Shown: positions 8,897 to 16,926 of the stretch, in pieces
Layout: the number at the start of each line of letters is the position of its first letter
Position numbering within the stretch: position 1 is the first letter of the stretch
Source: Microbacterium aerolatum
Lineage (GTDB): Bacteria; Actinomycetota; Actinomycetes; Actinomycetales; Microbacteriaceae
NCBI RefSeq assembly: GCF_007988825.1
Contig: NZ_BJUW01000007.1
Coordinates: forward strand, 115,755 to 179,754
Direction: 5' to 3'
Length of the DNA stretch: 64,000 nt
Program-made: the position numbers and the translations under genes
The notes under the pieces: generated by a model
Databases searched by the model: none
Told to the model about the DNA's origin: nothing
What the model saw: only the letters and a program-made list of their open reading frames with translations

Positions 8897-8978
8897 AGGG
8901 ATGTCGGATCCCGTCGATAGCGTCCCTGCATCGTTGCCTGCCGATCGCCATCATCGCGACTATCGCGACCGCGCCGCT

Positions 8979-8984
8979 TAGGCT
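8979..8984 (+). promoter_or_regulatory. -10 element of mogA (leaderless)
   Basis: TAGGCT ends six bases before the mogA ATG and no Shine-Dalgarno is present, so the transcript probably starts at or next to the start codon. Confidence 0.5.
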
Positions 8985-8990
8985 GAGAGC

Positions 8991-9467
8991 ATGATCCCGG
9001 CAGCCGTCCTCACCGTGTCCGATCGGTCGGCCGCCGGCCTGCGAGAGGACACCGCGGGGCCGATTGCGGTCGAGGCGCTGCGGGCCGCCGGATTCTCCTG
9101 CGAGACGGCGAAGATCGTCCCGGACGGTGCGGATGCCGTCGAGAGCGCCCTGCGCGGACTCCTCGCGTCCGGCATCCGCCTGGTGGTCACGACCGGCGGC
9201 ACCGGTGTCGCCCCGCGCGATGAGACTCCCGAGGGGACGGCGCGCGTCGTGGAGCGCGAGCTGCCCGGTATCGCCGAGGAACTGCGACGGCGCGGTGCGC
9301 AGGCGAAGCCGGCCGCGCTGCTGACCCGCGGCATCGCGGGCGTGGCAGTCAGCGCTCTCGGCGTCAACCTCCCCGGCTCCCCCGCCGCGGTCGCCGAAGG
9401 AATGCCCCTCGTGGTGTCCCTGGCCGGGCACGTACTCGATCAACTCGACGGAGGAGACCACGCATGA
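8991..9467 (+). CDS. mogA: Molybdopterin adenylyltransferase
   Basis: This 158-residue MogA/MoaB-fold protein adenylates molybdopterin before molybdenum insertion. It shows the conserved VLTVSDRSAAG start, TTGGTGVAPRDETPE (the family TGGTG and D-x-T-PE motifs), and LPGSPAAVAEG near the end. A probable leaderless start follows TAGGCT. Its stop overlaps the moaE start in ATGA. MogA and MoaB are hard to tell apart by sequence; the context with a separate moeA fits either. Confidence 0.9.
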   Translation: MIPAAVLTVSDRSAAGLREDTAGPIAVEALRAAGFSCETAKIVPDGADAVESALRGLLASGIRLVVTTGGTGVAPRDETPEGTARVVERELPGIAEELRRRGAQAKPAALLTRGIAGVAVSALGVNLPGSPAAVAEGMPLVVSLAGHVLDQLDGGDHA

Positions 9468-9889
9468 CCGTTCGACTCGCCCGTATCAGCGATCAGCCGC
9501 TGTCCCTCGATGCCCACATCGCCGCCGTCGAGAACACGGCCGCCGGCGCGGTCACGACGTTCGTCGGTCGCGTCCGCGATCACGACCCGGATGCCGCCGA
9601 CGCCGTCGTCGCGCTGGAGTACACAGCGCATCCCGACGCCGAGGCCGCACTGCACCGGATCGCCGAGGCCGCCGCCGGTGACACGGATGCCGTCATCGCT
9701 GTTAGCCACCGCATCGGACGGCTCGGGGTCGGCGAAGCGGCCGTGGCCATCGCCGTCGCGTCCTCGCACCGCGACGAGGCCTTCACCGTCTGCCGCGAGG
9801 TCATCGAGGCCATCAAGCGCGACCTGCCGGTGTGGAAGCGTCAGGTCGAGGTCGACGGCACGACGGCGTGGAAGGGGATCGGCGGGTAG
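9464..9889 (+). CDS. moaE: Molybdopterin synthase catalytic subunit
   Basis: This 141-residue MoaE, with MoaD, inserts the dithiolene sulfurs into cyclic pyranopterin monophosphate. Visible family features are GAVTTFVGRVRDHD near the N-terminus, the LEYTAH block, ISHRIGRL-like AVSHRIGRLGVGE, ASSHRDEAF, and the active-site lysine run IKRDLPVWKRQ. It is coupled to mogA by ATGA and ends seven bases from the convergent moaD stop. Confidence 0.95.
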   Translation: MTVRLARISDQPLSLDAHIAAVENTAAGAVTTFVGRVRDHDPDAADAVVALEYTAHPDAEAALHRIAEAAAGDTDAVIAVSHRIGRLGVGEAAVAIAVASSHRDEAFTVCREVIEAIKRDLPVWKRQVEVDGTTAWKGIGG

Positions 9890-9896
9890 CCGGGCC

Positions 9897-10130
9897 TCAC
9901 CCGCCCGCGAACGGCGGAAGCACGTCGATCGTCTGGGTGCCGGCGAGCGCGAACTCGTCGTCGACGCGGGCGCCGTCGACCAGCACCGCGCACCGCGGGA
10001 GCAGTCCGTGCAGGGCCGGATGGGCCGAGAGCAGAGCCGCCTTCAGCTCTCCGAGGGTCGCGGCATCCGTGGTCATCGCGTCGCGCCCGACTGCTTCCTG
10101 AGCGGCGGCGAAGAAGCGCACCGCCGTCAC
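9897..10130 (-). CDS. moaD: Molybdopterin synthase sulfur-carrier subunit
   Basis: This 77-residue ubiquitin-like MoaD ends in the required Gly-Gly (PPFAGG), which is thiocarboxylated to donate sulfur. I chose the GTG at 10130 because it overlaps the stop of the preceding gene in GTGA, the spacing used throughout this operon. An ATG at 10154 is also in frame but would overlap the upstream gene by 28 bases. MoeZ, encoded at the head of the same operon, should adenylate this C-terminus. Confidence 0.92.
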   Translation of the reverse strand: MTAVRFFAAAQEAVGRDAMTTDAATLGELKAALLSAHPALHGLLPRCAVLVDGARVDDEFALAGTQTIDVLPPFAGG

Positions 10131-10411
10131 GACCGGTCCCCTGCGCTCTGCCATGTGGACGCGAGCGCGACGACGCCGTCGACGGCCTCGCGCACCTGTT
10201 CGGGGGAACCTCCGGCGCGCCCTGCGACGAGTCCCGCGACGAACGCGCTGAACGGTGCGGCGGGCCGGGCGACGCCGTTCGCGACGTCGCGGGCCAGGTC
10301 GAGGATCAGCGCGATCGGAACGTCCTCGGCCGCCAGACCGAACCTGTCGCGCAGCGCCAGCGCCCACTCCTCGAGCGCTTCCGGGGGCAGTGTGCGGGAT
10401 GCCTCGCTCAT
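10127..10411 (-). CDS. DUF6457-type small protein in molybdenum cofactor operon
   Basis: This 94-residue, helical, acidic protein has no signal or membrane segment. It matches the pattern of the actinobacterial DUF6457 family: a leucine-rich start with EEWALALRDRFGL, then DVPIALILDLARDVANGVARPAAPFSAFVAGLVAG. It is locked into the operon by ATGA overlap with mobA and GTGA overlap with moaD. In other actinobacteria this domain is found with or fused to MobA, from memory of the family, which suggests a helper role in guanine dinucleotide formation. The biochemical function is unknown. Confidence 0.75.
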   Translation of the reverse strand: MSEASRTLPPEALEEWALALRDRFGLAAEDVPIALILDLARDVANGVARPAAPFSAFVAGLVAGRAGGSPEQVREAVDGVVALASTWQSAGDRS

Positions 10412-10998
10412 GATTCCTCCTCGAATTCGGCGCGGATGCGGTTAAGGTCCGCGGGGGTGTCGATGTCTGCGGTCTCTCCAGCCTCGTCGTTCAGCCAGGA
10501 GATCTCCAGACCGCCGAGCGCCGCACGGCAGGACACGTTCTCGAACCCGCCGTCGAGGGCGCCGAGCGCCCGGCGGAGGGCTTGCGTGCGGTACGCGCCG
10601 GCGAGCCACTGCGGGTGTTCGTCGGCGGTGAAGACGTGCGCCTCGACGTCGTCGCTGTTCCCGGTCCTTTCGTGCAGCCGATCGACGACCCGGGGAGCAC
10701 GCGGCAGGTCGCCGGCGAGCAGCATCATCCATTCCGGCTCCGGGGTCGGCAGCGCGCCGAGGGCTGCGGCAATCCCGGCGACCGGGCCGGAGAAGGGCGG
10801 CTCTTCTCTTGCCCAGAGCACCGGCGCGTCTTCGTCGAGGACGGGTCCTGCGACGATGATCGGGGTGCATCCGGCATCCGTCAGCGCGTGCACGGTGCGA
10901 GCGAACAGCGTCTGCCCACCCACCTCGAGCAGCGGCTTGGTCCCCCCGCCCATGCGCCGAGACCGTCCGCCGACGAGCAGGATCGCCCCCGTGCTCAC
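10408..10998 (-). CDS. mobA: Molybdenum cofactor guanylyltransferase
   Basis: This 196-residue nucleotidyltransferase attaches GMP to the molybdenum cofactor, giving the guanine dinucleotide form that NarG needs. It starts with the family nucleotide-binding motif GGRSRRMGGGTKPLLEVGG; the usual aspartate before the lysine is replaced by Thr. LLAGDLPRAP carries the metal-binding aspartate. The GTG at 10998 overlaps the moaC stop in GTGA, which decides the start over an ATG 27 bases upstream. The next gene overlaps in ATGA. Confidence 0.9.
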   Translation of the reverse strand: MSTGAILLVGGRSRRMGGGTKPLLEVGGQTLFARTVHALTDAGCTPIIVAGPVLDEDAPVLWAREEPPFSGPVAGIAAALGALPTPEPEWMMLLAGDLPRAPRVVDRLHERTGNSDDVEAHVFTADEHPQWLAGAYRTQALRRALGALDGGFENVSCRAALGGLEISWLNDEAGETADIDTPADLNRIRAEFEEES

Positions 10999-11477
10999 GG
11001 AGTCTGTTCTCCGGGACGCACCCATGACCCGCTGCGGCCACCCTCCTTCGCGGTGATGCGCAGGTTCTCGATGCTGACCGTGCGATCGATGCCCTTGATC
11101 ATGTCGATCACGGCGAGCGCCGCCACCGAGACCGCGGTGAGCGCCTCCATCTCGACGCCGGTGCGGTCGGCGGTGCGGACGGTCGCCTCGACCTCGACCC
11201 CGCCGTCCTCGATTCTGAGGTCGACGACGGCCCCGTGCACGCCGATGACGTGCGCGAGCGGGAGAAGCTCCGGGGTGCGCTTGGCTGCTTGGATGCCGGC
11301 GATCCGCGCCACCGCGAGCACATCGCCCTTGGGCACGCTGCCGTCGCGCAGGAGCGCCACGGTCGACGGGTCGCAGCGCACGAAGCCGCGCGCGGTCGCC
11401 GCACGCACGGTCGGGGTCTTCTCCGTCACGTCGACCATGCGTGCGTGACCGGTGGAATCGAGGTGGGTGAAGGTCAT
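10995..11477 (-). CDS. moaC: Cyclic pyranopterin monophosphate synthase
   Basis: This 160-residue MoaC converts the MoaA product to cyclic pyranopterin monophosphate. Conserved blocks are FTHLDSTGHARMVDV, KGDVLAVARIAGIQAAKRT, LPLAHVIGVHG (the lysine/histidine catalytic region), TGVEMEALTAVSVAALAVIDMIKG and ITAKEGGRSG. The start could be the ATG at 11477, overlapping the moeA stop by one base, or the GTG at 11480, overlapping by four; they differ by one codon. It lies between moeA and mobA. Confidence 0.95.
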   Translation of the reverse strand: MTFTHLDSTGHARMVDVTEKTPTVRAATARGFVRCDPSTVALLRDGSVPKGDVLAVARIAGIQAAKRTPELLPLAHVIGVHGAVVDLRIEDGGVEVEATVRTADRTGVEMEALTAVSVAALAVIDMIKGIDRTVSIENLRITAKEGGRSGSWVRPGEQTP

Positions 11478-12709
11478 CACAGCTCCATGACTTCGATGAG
11501 GTCGCCGGCGGAGACCTGCTCCGTCTCGGCGGGGACGATCGCGTACGCCTCGGCGATACCGAGCCCGACGCTGAGGTGCGATCCCGATCCGCCGGCGGTC
11601 GCGGGACGCACGACGGGTCGGGCGGGGTCGGAGCGGTCGATGACCGCGGGCAGGTACTGAACGCGTCCGGGTGGGGTGCGCCAGCCGGTGCCGGCCGGCA
11701 GGTGCATCCGGGGGCGATGGATGCTGCGGCGGCCCTGCATGCGCAGCAGCGCGGGTCGCACGAACACCTCGAACGACACCGCCGCGCTGACCGGATTGCC
11801 GGGGAGTCCGAACAACAGCATGCCGTCCGCGGTCGTGCCGAAGCCCTGCGGTTTGCCCGGCTGCATGCCCACCTTGGTGAACTCCATGCTGTCGCCGAGG
11901 CTCTGCTTGACGACTTCGAACGCACCGGCACTGACGCCGCCGGAGAAGACGACGGCATCGGCGCCGGAACGCTGCGCCTCGGCGACGGCATCCGCCGGTC
12001 CGTCGCCCTCGTCGTCGACGACGCGGCGCAGCACGACCTCGCCGCCGGCTTCTGCGACGAGGCCCGCTAGCAGGGTGCTGTTCGACTCCGGGATCTGCCC
12101 GCGTCGCAGCGGTTCGCCGGGGGCGACGAGCTCGGAGCCGGTCGACACGACGGCGACCCTCGGGCGCTCGGAGACCTCGACGAGGCCGATGCCGGCGGAT
12201 GCGAGAGCGGCCAGTTGCCGCGGGCCGAGAAGCGCCCCCGCGCCGAGGACGACGTCGCCGACGGCGGTGTCCTCGGCCGTTCGGCGGATGTGCGCGCCGC
12301 GTGCCCTCGGTGCGCGCTGCACGGTCACCTCGCCGAGCGAATCGGCGAGCCCGCCGGCGGTGTCCTCGAACGGCACGATCGCATCAGCGGCGGCCGGAAC
12401 CGGAGCCCCGGTCATGATGCGCACCGCCTCGCCCGCACCGATCGCGGGGTCGAGCGCGCTGCCGGCGGGGATGTCGGCGACGACCGTCAGGACCGCCGGA
12501 CGGTCGGGCGCGGCATCCACGACGTCCGCGAAGCGCACCGCGAACCCGTCCATGGCCGAGTTGTCGAAGACCGGAACGGCGCTGGCGGCGCGCGCGTCGA
12601 CGCGCAGGGTGCGGCCGTGCGCTTCGTCGAGTGGGACGGTGACCGGCGGATGCTGCCGCACCTGCGCAAGCACGCGGTCGAGCTGTTCCTCGACAGTCCG
12701 GTACGTCAT
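11477..12709 (-). CDS. moeA: Molybdopterin molybdenumtransferase
   Basis: This 410-residue MoeA inserts molybdate into adenylated molybdopterin. The hallmarks are FDNSAMDGFAVR near residue 50, EAVRIMTGAPVP, VAVVSTGSELV, VFSGGVSAGAFE, and the KPQGFGTT...LFGLPGNPVSA active-site block. The ATG at 12709 (MTYRTVEEQL) is the natural start; the frame is open about 65 codons upstream without family similarity. A 106-base gap separates it from moeZ, so it may have its own promoter. The moaC start overlaps its stop. Confidence 0.95.
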   Translation of the reverse strand: MTYRTVEEQLDRVLAQVRQHPPVTVPLDEAHGRTLRVDARAASAVPVFDNSAMDGFAVRFADVVDAAPDRPAVLTVVADIPAGSALDPAIGAGEAVRIMTGAPVPAAADAIVPFEDTAGGLADSLGEVTVQRAPRARGAHIRRTAEDTAVGDVVLGAGALLGPRQLAALASAGIGLVEVSERPRVAVVSTGSELVAPGEPLRRGQIPESNSTLLAGLVAEAGGEVVLRRVVDDEGDGPADAVAEAQRSGADAVVFSGGVSAGAFEVVKQSLGDSMEFTKVGMQPGKPQGFGTTADGMLLFGLPGNPVSAAVSFEVFVRPALLRMQGRRSIHRPRMHLPAGTGWRTPPGRVQYLPAVIDRSDPARPVVRPATAGGSGSHLSVGLGIAEAYAIVPAETEQVSAGDLIEVMEL

Positions 12710-12815
12710 CGCGGGCGCCCCTCTCCCCGGTCGAGGTGTTGCAAGTTGTCGCTTCTGGTCCTCGTGAGCGGCAGATTGCGCCACCTGGGCACTGAAATCG
12801 GGTGCGGGCGCGCGG

Positions 12816-13922
12816 TCATGACACCCGCTCAGCGGCCCAGGCATCCATGCCTCCGGCGAGTACGACGGCATCGGCACCGGCGGCGCGCAGCGCGGCCGCC
12901 GCACGTCGGGCGCGGACGCCGGCCTGGCAGATCACCACGATCCGCCCCGCGCCGAGCGCCGACGGCTCGGCGAGCACCTGCGCCAGCGGCACGTGCCGAG
13001 CACCCGGGATGGTGCCGGTCGCGACCTCGGCGTCCTCGCGCACGTCCAGCAGTCGTGCGCCGGCGACGGTTTCAGCGGACAGCGCTGCGACCGGGATCTC
13101 GACGGGAATCGTCGGGTCGGCTGCGGCCGTTGTCGGGGCCGGGGTCTTGCGTGCCCTCGACGGTCTCAGCGGCACCTCGCTCGTCTTCGCGCGCAGCGCG
13201 TCGATCACGAGCACGCGGCCGAGCAGCGGGTCGCCGATGCCGGTGATGAGCTTGATCGCCTCCATCGACAGGATCGCGCCAGCCTGCAGGCACAGCGCTC
13301 CGAACACTCCGACGGCGGCGCAGGTCGGCAGTTCGCCGACGCTGCCGGGCGGATACAGGTCGCCGAGCACGACGGCATCCGCGCCATCCGACGGAGCGGA
13401 CCAGAACACCGTGATCTGAGCCGCGAACTCCTGGATGACGCCCCACACCAACGGGATGCCGAGGCGCTCGGTCGCCGCGGCGACCACGAGGCGCGTGTCG
13501 AACGTGTCGGTGCCGTCGATGACGAGATCGGCGCCCGCGAGCAGGGCATCGGCGTTCTCGTCGGCGATCCGCTCGCGCATTGCGCGCACCGTGGTCTCGG
13601 GCGAGAGATCCGCGGCGACGCGCACGGCGCTGTCGACCTTCGGGTCGCCGACGTCCCCGAGGCGGTGCATGACCTGGCGCTGCAGGTTCGACAGCTCGAC
13701 GACGTCGTCGTCGATGATCGTGAGCGTCCCGACGCCCGCCGCGGCGAGCGCGAGGACTACCGGGGCGCCGAGGCCGCCGGCTCCGACGACGGCGATGTGA
13801 GCGGCGCGCAGTCGGCGCTGCCCGATCTCCCCGAGACCTGCGAGCACCTGATGGCGGGCCGTGCGGGCGCGTTCGGCGTCGCTCAGGGTGTCGACGGGGT
13901 CGACGAGCGGAGACAGCGCCAT
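12816..13922 (-). CDS. moeZ: MoaD-activating adenylyltransferase/sulfurtransferase (MoeZ type)
   Basis: This 368-residue fusion has an N-terminal E1-like ThiF/MoeB domain (about 10-240) with nucleotide motif VVGAGGLGAPVVLALAAAGVG, and a C-terminal rhodanese domain (about 275-368) with the catalytic loop ICQAGVRARR. It should adenylate the MoaD C-terminus and transfer sulfur to it. The zinc CxxC pairs of E. coli MoeB are absent, as in mycobacterial MoeZ; a candidate catalytic Cys is in LPTCAAVGVFG. The ATG at 13922 follows TAGCCT by seven bases, implying a near-leaderless start. It leads the minus-strand cofactor operon. Confidence 0.88.
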   Translation of the reverse strand: MALSPLVDPVDTLSDAERARTARHQVLAGLGEIGQRRLRAAHIAVVGAGGLGAPVVLALAAAGVGTLTIIDDDVVELSNLQRQVMHRLGDVGDPKVDSAVRVAADLSPETTVRAMRERIADENADALLAGADLVIDGTDTFDTRLVVAAATERLGIPLVWGVIQEFAAQITVFWSAPSDGADAVVLGDLYPPGSVGELPTCAAVGVFGALCLQAGAILSMEAIKLITGIGDPLLGRVLVIDALRAKTSEVPLRPSRARKTPAPTTAAADPTIPVEIPVAALSAETVAGARLLDVREDAEVATGTIPGARHVPLAQVLAEPSALGAGRIVVICQAGVRARRAAAALRAAGADAVVLAGGMDAWAAERVS

Positions 13923-13929
13923 GCTTCTG

Positions 13930-14067
13930 AGGCTACGGATACCGCGCTTCCGGCGCCAGCTTCGGCTGCCAGGGAAAACCTCAGCCTGTCGTCTCGATCT
14001 GCAATCCCGCATCTGCGGAAATATAACGGCTGTTGTTCTGGATCTGCGGCTGCGGCATCCCTAGGCT
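13930..14067. promoter_or_regulatory. Divergent promoter region of moeZ and the HTH-Mop/modABC operon
   Basis: TAGCCT (complement of 13930-13935) lies seven bases before moeZ, and TAGGCT at 14062-14067 lies seven bases before the HTH-Mop gene, so both look leaderless. Between them ATATAACG at 14021-14028 matches the half site of enterobacterial ModE operators. It could be a molybdate-responsive site for the adjacent Mop-domain regulator, but a single half site is weak support. Confidence 0.4.
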
Positions 14068-14074
14068 CTGAGCC

Positions 14075-14473
14075 ATGACGTCCTATCGCATCGCCGAAGC
14101 CGCCCGACTGCTCGGGGTGAGCGATGACACCGTGCGGCGCTGGGTCGACCAGGGCGCGCTGCCCGTCACCGGCGACTCGCCCGCCCGCATCCCCGGGGCC
14201 GCTCTCGCCGAGCATGTGCTCAAGGATGCCGCGTCCGCCAGGGACTCTTCCGACCGGCTCTCCAGTGCGCGCAACCGCTTCACCGGCCTCGTCACACGGG
14301 TGCAGATCGACGGCGTGATGGCCCAGGTCGACATCCAGGCGGGCCCCCACCGCTTCGTCTCGCTGCTGTCCGCCGAGGCCGCGCGCGAGCTGGACCTGCA
14401 GCCCGGCTCCCTCGCGGTGGCCGTCATCAAGGCCACCAACGTCATCGTCGAGACACCGAGGGAGAGGTCGTGA
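14075..14473 (+). CDS. HTH-Mop molybdate-binding regulator
   Basis: This 132-residue protein has an excisionase/MerR-like helix-turn-helix at residues 3-45 (RIAEAARLLGVSDDTVRRWVDQG) and a Mop domain at about 66-130 (SARNRFTGLVTRVQIDG...VAVIKATNVIVE). Mop domains bind molybdate or tungstate. It is co-translated with modA through a GTGA overlap. A one-component molybdate sensor for the transporter and perhaps for the divergent cofactor operon is the natural reading. It is not a homologue of full ModE, which has a different HTH. Confidence 0.88.
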   Translation: MTSYRIAEAARLLGVSDDTVRRWVDQGALPVTGDSPARIPGAALAEHVLKDAASARDSSDRLSSARNRFTGLVTRVQIDGVMAQVDIQAGPHRFVSLLSAEAARELDLQPGSLAVAVIKATNVIVETPRERS

Positions 14474-15246
14474 AGGCCCTCGGTCGCGTCGCTCTCGCCG
14501 CTCCGCTGGTCGGCCTCCTCCTGCTGGCCGGCTGCGCGGCACCCGCCTCTGACTCGCCCGCGCCGGAAGCCGCGGCATCCGAGCCCGCGGGCGAGGTGAC
14601 CATCTTCGCCGCCGCGTCGCTGCGCACCGCCTTCGACGACATCAGGGCCGCCTTCACCGCCGAGAACCCAGGCGTCACCGTGAACCCGATCGTCTACGAC
14701 GGTTCGAGCACGCTGGTGACGCAGTTGCAGGAGGGCGCCAGGGCGGACGTGCTCGCCACGGCGGACGAGCGCAACATGCAGGACCTCGTGGACTCCGGTC
14801 TCGCCACGGAACCCGAGCTGTTCGCGACCAACACCCTCGTCATCGCGGTTCCGGTCGGCAACCCCGCCGGGGTGAGCGGGCTCGCCGACCTGGCGGATGC
14901 GGTGACCGTGCTGTGCGCCCCCGCGGTGCCGTGCGGTGCCGCCTCCGCTCAGCTGCTCGACGCGGCGGGAGTCGACGTGACCGCGGCCAGCCTGGAGCAG
15001 AACGTGACCGCCGTGCTGCAGAAGGTCGCCGCCGGCGAGGCGGATGCCGGACTCGTCTACGCGACCGACGTCATCGGCGACGACGCGGTGGACAGCGTCG
15101 TCCCCGACGGCGCGGAAGAGGTCGTGAACCGCTATCCGATCGTCACGCTCGCGGGTTCGGATGCGGCGGGTGCGGCGTTCGTCGACTTCGTGCTGAGCGC
15201 GAAGGGGCAGCAGATCATGAGCGACCACGGGTTCGGCGCACCGTGA
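14470..15246 (+). CDS. modA: Molybdate ABC transporter substrate-binding lipoprotein
   Basis: This 258-residue protein has a signal peptide ending in the lipobox LLAGC (Cys about residue 19), then a ModA fold: EVTIFAAASLRTAFDDI, YDGSSTLVTQLQEGARADVLATAD, and DAGLVYATDV. These carry the serine, valine and tyrosine contacts that bind the oxyanion in ModA proteins. The GTG start at 14470 overlaps the regulator stop. It delivers molybdate to ModBC on the outer face of the membrane. Confidence 0.95.
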   Translation: MKALGRVALAAPLVGLLLLAGCAAPASDSPAPEAAASEPAGEVTIFAAASLRTAFDDIRAAFTAENPGVTVNPIVYDGSSTLVTQLQEGARADVLATADERNMQDLVDSGLATEPELFATNTLVIAVPVGNPAGVSGLADLADAVTVLCAPAVPCGAASAQLLDAAGVDVTAASLEQNVTAVLQKVAAGEADAGLVYATDVIGDDAVDSVVPDGAEEVVNRYPIVTLAGSDAAGAAFVDFVLSAKGQQIMSDHGFGAP

Positions 15247-16070
15247 GCCGCTCGCGCCGATCGGGTCATCGTGGCACCGGCACGGATACGCCGTTCGTCC
15301 TGATGGCGCCGGCCGTGCTGAGTGTCGCGCTGCTGATCCTGCCGCTGGTCGCGCTCATCGCACGGGCGTCGTGGTCGACGCTCTGGCAGGACATCACCTC
15401 GCCGGCCGCGCTCGACGCGCTGCGGCTGTCACTGGTGAGCGGACTGGCCGCCACCGCACTCTGCCTGGTTCTCGGGCTGCCGCTCGCGCTGCTCATGGCC
15501 CGCTCCGGTCCCCGGGTCTCGGCGCTGCTGCGCGCGCTTGTCGCGGTGCCGCTGGTGCTGCCGCCGATGGTGGGAGGTGCGGCGCTGCTGTTCCTGTTCG
15601 GGCGCACGAGTCCGATCGGCCAGGCCCTGTCCGCGTGGTTCGACCTCACTCTGCCGTTCACCCCGGCCGCGGTGGTGCTGGCACAGGCCTTCGTCGCGCT
15701 CCCGTTCCTCGTGCTCGCGGTCGAGGGCACCATCCGCGGGGTCGGCGGACGCTACGAGCGCGCGGCAGCGACCCTCGGCGCCCGGCCGTGGCGGGTGCTG
15801 TGGCGGGTGACGCTGCCGCTCGCCGCCCCCGGCATCGTCGTCGGCGTGATCCTCTGCTTCGCGCGCGCGATCGGGGAGTTCGGTGCGACAGCGCTGTTCG
15901 CCGGCAACGCGCCGGGTGTCACCCAGACGATGCCGCTGGCGATCTACACCGCGTTCAACGGGGCGGGCACGGGCCGCGAGACGGCCGTGGCGCTGTCGAT
16001 CCTGCTGCTCGCGACCGCGGTGGTGGTGCTGCTGCTCGTACGGGCCTGGCGACCGGGGGCGCTGAAGTGA
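15243..16070 (+). CDS. modB: Molybdate ABC transporter permease
   Basis: This 275-residue permease has about six membrane segments. The ABC coupling loop EGTIRGVGGRYERAAATLGA matches the EAA consensus. The GTG at 15243 overlaps the modA stop; an open extension upstream lies inside modA. A short Arg/Ser-rich cytoplasmic start precedes the first segment at about residue 20. It forms the channel with ModC as ATPase. Confidence 0.94.
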   Translation: MSRSRRSGHRGTGTDTPFVLMAPAVLSVALLILPLVALIARASWSTLWQDITSPAALDALRLSLVSGLAATALCLVLGLPLALLMARSGPRVSALLRALVAVPLVLPPMVGGAALLFLFGRTSPIGQALSAWFDLTLPFTPAAVVLAQAFVALPFLVLAVEGTIRGVGGRYERAAATLGARPWRVLWRVTLPLAAPGIVVGVILCFARAIGEFGATALFAGNAPGVTQTMPLAIYTAFNGAGTGRETAVALSILLLATAVVVLLLVRAWRPGALK

Positions 16071-16822
16071 CCGGGACGGGAATGACCGCTGCGGGAGCGA
16101 CCGGCGCGGAGGTGACCGGCGCGCTGGACGCGCACGTCGTCGTCGCGCACGCCGCCGTGGATGGCGAGCTGTCGCTCGCCCCGGGAGAGGTCCTCGCGGT
16201 GATGGGTCCGAGCGGGGCGGGTAAGACGACCCTGCTGGATGCCATCGCCGGCCTCACGCGTCTCGACGCCGGGCACGTCGCGATCGACGGGGCGACGCTG
16301 GCCGACGCCAGGCAGCACACTCCCCCGTCGCGGCGAGCGATCGGGCTGCTCGGGCAGGACGCGCTGCTGTTCCCGCACATGACGGCAGCCGGGAACATCG
16401 CGTTCGCCGCGCGGTCGGCCGGAGCGTCCCGCGGGGAGGCCCGCGCGATCGGCGAGGAGTGGATGCTGCGCGTCGGGCTCGAGGGCTTCGGAGAGCGGCG
16501 GCCGGATCAGCTCTCCGGCGGGCAGCGGCAGCGGGTCGCCCTGGCGCGCGCGTTGGCGGCTCGGCCGCGGGTGCTGCTGCTCGACGAGCCGTTCTCCTCG
16601 CTCGACGTCGAAGCGGCCGCGCGGCTGCGAGACGTCGTGCGCGCGCAGCTGCGCGGGACGACGACCCTGTTCGTCTCGCACGGAGTGGCCGATGCCGAGG
16701 CGCTCGCCGACCGCCTGATCATCCTCGAGCGGGGCCGGATCACACAACAGGGGGCGCTGGCCGAAGTGCTCGCCTCGCCGGCGACGCCGTTCGCCGCTGC
16801 TGTGGCCGCGAGCGCTCGGTGA
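16067..16822 (+). CDS. modC: Molybdate ABC transporter ATPase, short form without Mop domain
   Basis: This 251-residue ATPase shows Walker A MGPSGAGKTT, signature LSGGQRQR, Walker B VLLLDEPFSSLD and the switch histidine in FVSHG. E. coli ModC is about 350 residues because it carries a C-terminal Mop domain that senses molybdate; here that domain is missing and the protein ends after the ATPase. A separate Mop domain is encoded by the first gene of this operon. The GTG at 16067 overlaps modB. Confidence 0.92.
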   Translation: MTGTGMTAAGATGAEVTGALDAHVVVAHAAVDGELSLAPGEVLAVMGPSGAGKTTLLDAIAGLTRLDAGHVAIDGATLADARQHTPPSRRAIGLLGQDALLFPHMTAAGNIAFAARSAGASRGEARAIGEEWMLRVGLEGFGERRPDQLSGGQRQRVALARALAARPRVLLLDEPFSSLDVEAAARLRDVVRAQLRGTTTLFVSHGVADAEALADRLIILERGRITQQGALAEVLASPATPFAAAVAASAR

Positions 16823-16838
16823 ATTGTGACCAGGTCCG

Positions 16839-16900
16839 TTTCGACTCGCTCCGCTCGCTCAACGCGTTTCGTCTCGCCTGCGGCTCGCTCAACGACCCGC
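16839..16900. repeat. Dispersed TTTCGACTCGCT-type intergenic repeat, copy 1
   Basis: The copy reads TTTCGACTCGCTCCGCTCG and then GCTCAACG, followed by a second half with GTTTCGTCTCGCC...GGCTCGCTCAACGACCCG. It sits between the convergent modC and narI. Related copies are near 28970, 44528, 52002 and 60970. Confidence 0.8.
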
Positions 16901-16926
16901 GGTATGAGTGGTCTTTGACGACCATT

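Noticed and set aside
12710..12815. Molybdenum-cofactor riboswitch before moeA
   Set aside because: The 106-base gap has only short imperfect pairings such as GTTGCAAGTTG and lacks the multi-stem form of a Moco RNA.
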